The notes beneath the pieces were generated by a model. It did not search any database and was not told where the DNA came from. It was given only the letters and a program-made list of their open reading frames with translations. From UBA1435 sp041663285 (GTDB lineage: Bacteria; Patescibacteriota; Microgenomatia; UBA12405), in the NCBI GenBank assembly GCA_041663285.1, contig JBAZSP010000032.1, positions 1 through 10,730 on the forward strand: a stretch of DNA of 10,730 nt, given 5' to 3'. The first letter of the stretch is position 1. Each line of letters opens with the position of its first letter. The position numbers and the translations under genes were made by a program. This document shows, piece after piece, positions 5,755 through 10,730 of this stretch.

Positions 5755-6355
5755 CTTTTTTTGTTGGTTCTAATTTGTCGACGGCCTGGCAAATATAATT
5801 AAAAACATCGTCCTTGGTACGATTACCGTCAACCTGAAAAAGTAAATCTTTAAGGTTAAAATATTCAAGAATGGGGTTTATTGTGTCTGCATATGCTTTT
5901 TGTTGGTTGGTTATTGAGACGGGAGTGTCGTCAGACCTTTTTTCCTGATGGAAGTGGAGCCCGAGGCTTTCGGACGATTGGCGACGGCTTTGGATTTCGG
6001 TAAAAGGAACGTTTAGGTGGATTAGGAGGTTAACAGATTGATCAAAACCTTTTAGGTATTCTTCCAAAAGAGGGCCTTGGTTGAAGGCCCGGGGAAAACC
6101 ATCCAAAATAAAGTTGCTATTACCAGCAGCGGATAGGGCTTCTTTGAGAACAGTAAAGGTGATTTCGTCCGGAACCCATAGCCCTTGATCAATAAAAGGT
6201 TTGGCTCTTTGACCAATTTCGGTAGCCTGATCAATTTGATCCCGGAGAAGCTGGCCCATAGAGATACATGCTAAGCCGTACTTGGCGGCCAAGCTCTTGG
6301 CTTGGTAGGAGACACCGCCACCGGAGGGACCGATGATTAGTAAATTTAATGACAC
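5747..6355 (-). CDS. adenylate kinase homologue with a degenerate Walker A motif (probable pseudokinase), 202 aa
   Basis: This is a clear paralogue of the upstream adk: 25 of the first 40 residues are identical, and both have SMGQ where most adenylate kinases have STGD. The nucleotide-binding loop reads GPSGGGVSYQ (residues 9-18). The lysine that contacts ATP phosphates is Val15, and the following Thr is Tyr17. The AMP-side residues are kept: Arg38, DGFPR (85-89) and Gln93. In the lid region Arg140 of RSDD is kept, but the arginine of the NRQK motif is Gln151. The lid also has His134 and His136, not shared with the paralogue. The loss of the Walker A lysine predicts little or no phosphotransfer. 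The frame is intact over the full family length, starts at GTG 6353-6355 and overlaps infA by eight bases, which argues against a decaying gene. AMP sensing or a partner role for the active kinase is inference. Confidence 0.85.
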   Translation of the reverse strand: MSLNLLIIGPSGGGVSYQAKSLAAKYGLACISMGQLLRDQIDQATEIGQRAKPFIDQGLWVPDEITFTVLKEALSAAGNSNFILDGFPRAFNQGPLLEEYLKGFDQSVNLLIHLNVPFTEIQSRRQSSESLGLHFHQEKRSDDTPVSITNQQKAYADTINPILEYFNLKDLLFQVDGNRTKDDVFNYICQAVDKLEPTKKDV

Positions 6356-6361
6356 ATATGA

Positions 6362-6393
6362 TTAATTTCTAATTTAAAATTTATAATTTCTAA
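6362..6393. repeat. 32-base AT-rich repeat, copy A, upstream of the degenerate kinase gene
   Basis: This 32-base block matches the block at 7048-7079 at 31 of 32 positions; the only difference is the 16th base. Each copy contains the decamer TAATTTCTAA twice, 21 bases apart, and a third decamer lies nearby (6409-6418 here, 7081-7090 at the other copy). It ends six bases before the GTG start on the minus strand. The role is unknown; AT-rich spacer repeats like this may carry promoter-like or curved DNA elements. Confidence 0.85.
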
Positions 6394-6442
6394 TCAATTT
6401 GTAATGCCTAATTTCTAAATAAGTTTAATGTTTAAAAAACTT

Positions 6443-7039
6443 TTAAGATTTTGATCCTAATAATTTGTCTATTTGGACAGAGATGTCGGCGAAGATTGGC
6501 TCGATGGGACGATTACCATCAACTTCATATAATTTTTGGAGTTTTTGGTAACGCTCTAAAATCGGACCTATCCCCTGCTGATATAAGATTTTTTGACGAT
6601 TAGCGATGGCTTCAGGAGTATTATCTGATCTGGACTGATCCTGAAACTCTATCCCTTTTTTTTGACGACGACGGACGATTTCCAAGAAATCGACCAGTAA
6701 GTGAATTACCATGGAGGTTGAGTGCCCTTTTTGAACTAAATAGTCGTCAATATATTCACCCTGGGTGACAAGCCGGGGGAAACCGTCAAAAATATAATTT
6801 TGGTTGTTAATTTTTTCCAACGCTTGGGTAATTAGAGGAAAAACGACTTCATCCGGTACGGGGGTGCCCTTGTCGACAAAGCTCTTGGCCTTAAGACCTA
6901 AGTCGGAATTGGAGGCGATTTCATCACGAAATATTTGCCCCATAGAATAATGGGTGAGGTTATATTTTTCGGCAATTAATTTAGCCTGAGTGGACTTGCC
7001 GCAGCCGGAGGGGCCAATGATAAAAAGATTGAGAGGCAT
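6443..7039 (-). CDS. adk: adenylate kinase, short-lid type
   Basis: Adenylate kinase interconverts ATP and AMP with two ADP and balances cytosolic adenylates. The Walker A loop is intact, GPSGCGKST at residues 9-17, with Lys15. The AMP-binding parts include SMGQIFRDE (32-40, Arg38) and FDGFPR (84-89) with Gln93. The lid is short and lacks the four zinc cysteines of many Gram-positive enzymes. Its arginines include Arg123 to Arg125, Arg137 in RSDN and Arg148 in NRQK, and VDGNRP (173-178) forms the adenine-side end. At 198 residues it is compact but complete. SMGQ in place of STGD is shared with the downstream paralogue. The gene sits in the usual adk place after secY but is separated from it by an unrelated membrane protein gene. 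No Shine-Dalgarno precedes the ATG at 7037-7039; an AT-rich repeat does. Confidence 0.96.
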   Translation of the reverse strand: MPLNLFIIGPSGCGKSTQAKLIAEKYNLTHYSMGQIFRDEIASNSDLGLKAKSFVDKGTPVPDEVVFPLITQALEKINNQNYIFDGFPRLVTQGEYIDDYLVQKGHSTSMVIHLLVDFLEIVRRRQKKGIEFQDQSRSDNTPEAIANRQKILYQQGIGPILERYQKLQKLYEVDGNRPIEPIFADISVQIDKLLGSKS

Positions 7040-7047
7040 ACTTTAAG

Positions 7048-7079
7048 TTAATTTCTAATTTATAATTTATAATTTCTAA
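7048..7079. repeat. 32-base AT-rich repeat, copy B, upstream of adk
   Basis: Second copy of the repeat at 6362-6393 (one mismatch). It ends eight bases before the adk ATG, nearly the same offset as copy A to its gene. A third TAATTTCTAA decamer follows at 7081-7090. The matching position before two diverged paralogues suggests either a conserved leader or recent spread of the repeat. Confidence 0.85.
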
Positions 7080-7096
7080 ATAATTTCTAATATCAA
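7066..7096 (-). promoter_or_regulatory. possible internal promoter before adk
   Basis: On the minus strand TTGATA (7091-7096; five of six to the -35 consensus) is followed after 19 bases by TATAAA (7066-7071; five of six to the -10 consensus). A start about seven bases further would give a leader of roughly 20 bases before the adk ATG. The spacing is longer than the optimum of 17 and the DNA is very AT-rich, so chance matches are likely. The 112-base gap after the preceding gene makes an internal promoter plausible. Confidence 0.22.
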
Positions 7097-7151
7097 ATTT
7101 TTTAATTTACTTTTATGGGTAAAATAGTTATTAATGACTCGAGCATTAAGA

Positions 7152-8249
7152 TTAACTTTTGTATAAGTTAGTAACTTCTTGTAGGGTTTGATCGCATTGG
7201 CGAGCTTCGGGGGTATCGACACCGGCACCACAAGATTGAAACCACAGAAGCTTGTCGGGAAAAGCGTGCAGAGGATAGACTCCGCCAGCACCACAAATTG
7301 CCAATTCATTTTGATTAAAAGCGGTAAATTTTGAATTTGTCCAATTGGAAAAATTAGGGGTAATAATTAGCTTTAAGTTTTTATAGACAAATTCTTTGTA
7401 CCAACCGCCTATGACTTTCTGACGAACTTGGGCAAACTCTTGATCTTCGCTAGGACCACAAGAGTCGGTGCCAACTATTTTGGAAGGGGGATCGGAGACG
7501 GCTTTATACGAATTCCAATTTTCTACCTGAGATTGCAAATTGTTGCCGGAAAATGACTGATCAGTGAATTTAAAGGTGGCGAGGATGGCTGAAAAATAAT
7601 TACCTACTTCTTCCTGACTATCAGATGATCCGTAAGGACTTAGGTCGATATTTATGAACCGAGATTTTTTGTTATCTTCAATAAAGGCAGAAAATCGACC
7701 AATTTGAGAGGGCTTGCCATCGGTAAGAAATATCCGATTTCCGCCAAAATTTATTTCTTGATAACTAATATTTTCACCATATTGGAGTTTGTTTAAATCG
7801 CTAATTTGCTGGTGTTTCGGATTTTTAATTTCTGGCAAGATATCAATTCGATAAAATGACTTGGTTATTTCACCGGGTGAAGCTTCTTTGAATAAGTCAA
7901 CCGAAATATGAGTAATAAAAGATTCGATGTAGTCAGAAGAAGGATTGGCTTCCAATTTCCAGGTGGCGGGATATTTAAACTCAAAACCATATTGATCGTT
8001 TTTGTAGGTTTGCCAGGTGGAGGTATTGGAAACAGAAGCGGTGGGAGTAGCAGGAACAGTTGGCTCGACAGAGGGGGGAATAACAATGCGATTGCTTGGC
8101 TGTTGACCTATTTTGGTTCCAAGTAATAAAACCAAAAAAAGGACGATGACGATACAAAATAAGAGAAGGAATTTACCAGGCTTGGACATTGGCTGGCAGC
8201 AGCAGTCACAACTTTCTGAAGATTGGACTTTGGGAGCTGGGGTGGGCAT
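7152..8249 (-). CDS. membrane-anchored protein with PsbP-like segment and cysteine-rich N-terminus, 365 aa
   Basis: I do not recognise a specific family. The N-terminus is a short proline/serine stretch with a cysteine cluster, CDCCC (Cys14, Cys16 to Cys18). A basic SKPGK is followed by one strong transmembrane segment (about 27-44), so the cysteines should be cytosolic and the remainder outside. A Pro/Thr/Ser-rich linker (about 52-76) leads to TYKNDQYGFEFKYPATWKLE (81-100), the characteristic opening of PsbP-like domains found in many exported proteins, and mixed beta-rich sequence continues to about 233. A C-terminal part (about 245-365) has four cysteines (254, 319, 340, 352) that could form two disulfides. 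The ATG at 8247-8249 is eight bases after the secY stop. A second ATG at codon 21 would give 345 residues and drop the cysteine cluster; neither has a Shine-Dalgarno. The gene interrupts the conserved secY-adk order, so it is probably co-transcribed with the translocon it may depend on for export. Confidence 0.75.
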   Translation of the reverse strand: MPTPAPKVQSSESCDCCCQPMSKPGKFLLLFCIVIVLFLVLLLGTKIGQQPSNRIVIPPSVEPTVPATPTASVSNTSTWQTYKNDQYGFEFKYPATWKLEANPSSDYIESFITHISVDLFKEASPGEITKSFYRIDILPEIKNPKHQQISDLNKLQYGENISYQEINFGGNRIFLTDGKPSQIGRFSAFIEDNKKSRFINIDLSPYGSSDSQEEVGNYFSAILATFKFTDQSFSGNNLQSQVENWNSYKAVSDPPSKIVGTDSCGPSEDQEFAQVRQKVIGGWYKEFVYKNLKLIITPNFSNWTNSKFTAFNQNELAICGAGGVYPLHAFPDKLLWFQSCGAGVDTPEARQCDQTLQEVTNLYKS

Positions 8250-8257
8250 AAGGTTGG

Positions 8258-9538
8258 TTAATAACTTAACTTGTCGTAATTGTGCATTTGAATAACGTTT
8301 TCGATTTTACGGGTTAACTCAATGATAACAGAAACAACGATCAGGATACTGGTACCGCCAATGGTTAAAGTGGTGACGTTGGTAATTTTTTGAATAATTA
8401 AAGGGACGACAGCAATCACTCCAAGAAAAACAGCTCCGATAACTAACACCCGGTTAATTAAATACGACAACCGCTTTTCGGTAGAAATACCCGGCCGGAT
8501 GCCCGGGATAAAACCACCGGATTTGCGAAGCTCATCCGAAATTTCTTTGGGCTTAAAGACTACCGAAGTGTAAAAAAAGGTAAAACCAATTACCAGAACG
8601 AAATAAAACAAGATATAGATTAAACTGTCGGTACGAAATAAACGGGCGATAGCCTGGCCGATGGAGGCGATAGCGGGACTGGGGATTTTGGCAACAAACT
8701 GACCCACTAAGGAAGGGACGGTAGCTAGCGAAACGGCAAAGATAATCGGCATAACACCGGAAGTATCGACTTTAATTGGCAGATAAGTGGTTTGACCTCT
8801 TTTGGCGTAATGAATAGGAACCCTTAAAATTGCTTCTTCAACCATGACTATGCCAAATATTAAAAAGATTGCAATGGCCAGAAAAACGAGAATGTTGGCA
8901 AAATTTTGAGGATTGGAGAAGTCAGTTACTGATAATGTCTGATAGACGCTAATAGGAAGGCGTCCAACTATACCGGCAAAGATAATCATGGAGGTGCCAT
9001 TGCCAACACCAAATTGATTAATGGTTTCACCAAGAAAGATCATGATCATAGTACCGGCGACCATGCTGGTAACTAAGGCAACTAAGGTAAGAGGGGAGAG
9101 ATTTTGAATAATATTTTGGGACCGGAGAATACTGTACATACCAATAGCCTGAACAATGGCTATTGGAATAGTAGCAATCCGGGTATACCGGCTAATTTTG
9201 GCCTGACCATACTCACCTTCTTTTCGAAGTTCTTCCAGCTGGGGAACGATAAGCATTAAAAGCTGAAGCATGACCGAAGCATTGATGTACGGGTTCAAGC
9301 CCAGGGCGGCGACAGAAAAATTTGCCAAGGTACCGCCGGAAAATATGTCCAGTAAAGAAAGTAACTGATTTTGGGCAAAAAACTGCTGAAGAAGAGCGGT
9401 GTTGACACCGGGGACAGGAACGTGAGCAATTAGTCTAAAAAGAATCAGGATAGCCAGGGTGAATAAAAGCTTGCGACGAAGAATCGGAGTTTTTAGAGCA
9501 TCGACGAAAATTCTTAACGCCTGGGATATCCGATTCAT
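8258..9538 (-). CDS. secY: preprotein translocase subunit SecY
   Basis: SecY forms the protein-conducting channel of the inner membrane with SecE and SecG, working with SecA or the ribosome. The protein shows about ten hydrophobic segments. The plug region follows the first of these (around SLLDIFSGGTLANFSVAALG, 61-80). Family signatures are GVGNGTSMIIFAGIV (177-191), KVDTSGVMPIIFA (256-268) and GGFIPGIRPG (341-350), the last being part of the cytosolic loop that contacts SecA or the ribosome. The C-terminus is the short cytosolic tail ending YDKLSY. At 426 residues it has the usual length. The start overlaps the rplO stop in TAATG, a one-base overlap typical of coupled translation. Order after rplO is standard. 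Confidence 0.98.
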   Translation of the reverse strand: MNRISQALRIFVDALKTPILRRKLLFTLAILILFRLIAHVPVPGVNTALLQQFFAQNQLLSLLDIFSGGTLANFSVAALGLNPYINASVMLQLLMLIVPQLEELRKEGEYGQAKISRYTRIATIPIAIVQAIGMYSILRSQNIIQNLSPLTLVALVTSMVAGTMIMIFLGETINQFGVGNGTSMIIFAGIVGRLPISVYQTLSVTDFSNPQNFANILVFLAIAIFLIFGIVMVEEAILRVPIHYAKRGQTTYLPIKVDTSGVMPIIFAVSLATVPSLVGQFVAKIPSPAIASIGQAIARLFRTDSLIYILFYFVLVIGFTFFYTSVVFKPKEISDELRKSGGFIPGIRPGISTEKRLSYLINRVLVIGAVFLGVIAVVPLIIQKITNVTTLTIGGTSILIVVSVIIELTRKIENVIQMHNYDKLSY

Positions 9539-9987
9539 TACTTAATAGTACCGCCGGCGGCGATTATTTGCTTCTTGGCGTTTTGGGAATAATCTAAAGC
9601 TTCAAAATTTAGCTTTTTGGAAAAAGTAGCTCCGGACAATATTTTTATTTTTCGTTTAGCAAGGCGACTGGGGAAACCTGCAAGCTTAAATAACTTTTCC
9701 CGAGTAACGGTATCATCGACTTTAAACCAACGGTCAATCCGACTCAAGGTTAGACTAAGACTATGGTGGTAGGGCAAAGTACGGTGCTTACCCCTTAAAA
9801 ACGGAGTTCTTTTGATCCAGGACTTTTTGATTTTGGTACCGTCAAAGGTGAGCTTGGTATCGCCCCTGACTTTATCACCCTTGGAACCCCGACCAGTGGT
9901 GTGGCCACCTGCACCCGAACCAATTCCCCGGCCGACACGACGGGCTTGCTTGATAGTAGTTTTTGATAAAGTACTTAAAATATTCAT
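9538..9987 (-). CDS. rplO: 50S ribosomal protein L15 (uL15)
   Basis: uL15 binds 23S rRNA and is needed late in large-subunit assembly. The glycine/arginine-rich N-terminal extension is clear: GRGIGSGAGGHTTGRGSKGD (19-38). It is followed by the KRTPFLRGKH region (59-68) and the C-terminal globular part ending in IIAAGGTIK (141-149), where the family has its conserved AAGG. Length 149 is normal. It starts two bases after rpsE, leaving no room for rpmD (uL30), which lies between them in most bacteria. No Shine-Dalgarno is evident at the ATG at 9985-9987. Confidence 0.97.
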   Translation of the reverse strand: MNILSTLSKTTIKQARRVGRGIGSGAGGHTTGRGSKGDKVRGDTKLTFDGTKIKKSWIKRTPFLRGKHRTLPYHHSLSLTLSRIDRWFKVDDTVTREKLFKLAGFPSRLAKRKIKILSGATFSKKLNFEALDYSQNAKKQIIAAGGTIK

Positions 9988-9989
9988 AG

Positions 9990-10481
9990 TTACGATAATG
10001 CAGACAAAGCCTTTAAGGTTGCCCAGACGTTAACCGATTTATTTTTTGAGCCAATAATTTTGCTGACCATATCCTTAACGCCAGCAAGCTCAACAACTGA
10101 ACGGACGGGGCCACCGGCGATTAAACCGCTTCCGGTTTTACCCGGCCGAAGCAGAATTTTGGCGCCTTTGAACTTTAGTTTGACTGAAGAAGGAATAGTG
10201 CCGGCGACTATCGGAACCACAATCATACTTTTTCGAGCTTTTTGAATAGATTTTTGGATAGCGTCAGCGACACTTTTGGCTTTTCCCAGACCGACACCTA
10301 CCCGGGATTTTTTGTCACCGGAAATAACCAAGGCGGTAAAAGATATTTGATTGCCGCCTTTGGTTTTTTTGGAAACCCTTTTGATCTCGACGACTTTGTC
10401 GGAAAACTCTGATTCCGGCTGGGGCGTAGAAGAAAATCGGCCCGGACCTGAAGATGGATATTTGTTAAAAGATGGTTGCAT
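9990..10481 (-). CDS. rpsE: 30S ribosomal protein S5 (uS5)
   Basis: uS5 lies at the mRNA entry and is important for decoding accuracy. Seen here: a variable Ser/Pro-rich N-terminus (1-26), the double-stranded-RNA-binding-like domain with VVEIKRVSKKTKGGNQISF (30-48) and RVGVGLGKAKSVADAI (60-75), then the second domain with ILLRPGKTGSGLIAGGPVRS (start 109) and VELAGVKD. The HEVVGKFG motif common after TIP is changed to SSVKLKFKG, a noticeable local divergence. Length 163 is normal. A GGAGGT lies within the last rplR codons, but 15 bases from the ATG is too far to be a normal Shine-Dalgarno. The start at 10479-10481 is three bases after rplR. Confidence 0.98.
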   Translation of the reverse strand: MQPSFNKYPSSGPGRFSSTPQPESEFSDKVVEIKRVSKKTKGGNQISFTALVISGDKKSRVGVGLGKAKSVADAIQKSIQKARKSMIVVPIVAGTIPSSVKLKFKGAKILLRPGKTGSGLIAGGPVRSVVELAGVKDMVSKIIGSKNKSVNVWATLKALSALS

Positions 10482-10484
10482 AAT

Positions 10485-10730
10485 TTAAAATTTTAAACCT
10501 CCGTCCCGGGCACCCTTGGCGAAAGATTCTACCCGTCCGTGATATGAAGACAGACCACGGTCAAAACGAACATGAGTAACTTTAGCCGTTTTGGCCATTT
10601 TAGCAATTTCTTGACCTAAAGTATAGGCTTTTTCTGTTTTTGTGGATTTTGTTTTTAATACCTTGGTGTTACCGGACGCTAATGTTTTGCCGTGTAAGTC
10701 GTCAATAATATGAGCCCATACGTGTTGATT
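10485..10730 (-). CDS. rplR: 50S ribosomal protein L18 (uL18), 3' part cut by the window edge
   Basis: The last 81 codons of uL18 are present; the start lies beyond 10730. uL18 binds 5S rRNA and helps dock it on the large subunit. The visible part has the family pattern: IIDDLHGKTLASG near the front, YTLGQEIAKMAK in the middle, then VRFDRGLSSYHGRVESFAKG and the final ARDGGLKF. The usual DRGGYLYHGR motif reads DRGLSSYHGR. The stop is TAA at 10485-10487, three bases before rpsE. Position before rpsE is the standard spc-operon order. Confidence 0.95.
   Translation of the reverse strand, partial: NQHVWAHIIDDLHGKTLASGNTKVLKTKSTKTEKAYTLGQEIAKMAKTAKVTHVRFDRGLSSYHGRVESFAKGARDGGLKF

Noticed and set aside
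6052..6234. Minus-strand frame of 60 codons inside the degenerate kinase gene
   Set aside because: Different frame inside a gene of full family length; a shadow, not evidence of a frameshift.
7076..7309. Minus-strand frame of 77 codons overlapping the end of the membrane protein gene
   Set aside because: Overlaps the last 150 or so bases of a longer real gene in another frame and ends in low-complexity AT-rich spacer; no features.
10497..10502. GGAGGT as Shine-Dalgarno for rpsE
   Set aside because: It is 15 bases from the start codon and encodes the conserved Gly-Gly near the uL18 C-terminus, which explains it without a ribosome binding role.

Overview
The window is almost entirely one long minus-strand operon, read from high to low coordinate. 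It is the distal spc operon, the alpha operon and the rplM-rpsI pair of a bacterium, carried in a single run of tightly packed genes. The most likely host is a member of the Candidate Phyla Radiation (Patescibacteria), and Microgenomates is my best guess within it. The reasons are: rpmD (uL30) is absent between rpsE and rplO, as is known for this radiation; map is absent from its usual place between adk and infA; spacers are AT-rich with simple repeats while genes are compact; and several ribosomal proteins have shortened or altered loops. Stop codons include TGA (rplQ), so the UGA-to-glycine code of Gracilibacteria/Absconditabacteria does not apply. The phylum call is inference and would need a ribosomal-protein tree.

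Layout in transcription order on the minus strand: rplR (3' part only, cut by the window edge), rpsE, rplO, secY, an unrecognised one-pass membrane protein with a PsbP-like segment, a canonical adenylate kinase (adk), a second adenylate-kinase homologue whose Walker A lysine is gone, infA, rpmJ (37 codons), rpsM, rpsK, rpsD, rpoA, rplQ, rplM, rpsI and uppP. Most junctions are 2 to 11 bases or overlap. There are three real spacers: about 110 bases before adk, about 90 bases between the two kinase genes, and 57 bases between infA and rpmJ. The first two share a nearly identical 32-base AT-rich repeat placed just upstream of each kinase start. The third holds a strong inverted repeat at the boundary between the spc part and the alpha part.

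Beyond uppP (positions 1 to 933) the organisation changes. A small minus-strand gene for a standalone EF-Tu domain-2-like beta barrel sits between two short plus-strand reading frames of unknown function (76 and 54 codons) that converge on their minus-strand neighbours. Further out there is a six-unit heptamer tandem repeat, and a plus-strand reading frame that may be the last 20 codons of a gene lying outside the window.

Together the operon makes parts of both ribosomal subunits, the RNA polymerase alpha subunit, initiation factor 1, the Sec translocon channel, adenylate kinase and the undecaprenyl-diphosphate phosphatase that recycles the cell-wall lipid carrier. Most of this is housekeeping. 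The part that may be new is the block between secY and infA: a lineage-specific membrane protein plus a tandem pair of adenylate-kinase paralogues in which the second copy looks catalytically disabled but is kept intact and translationally coupled to infA.
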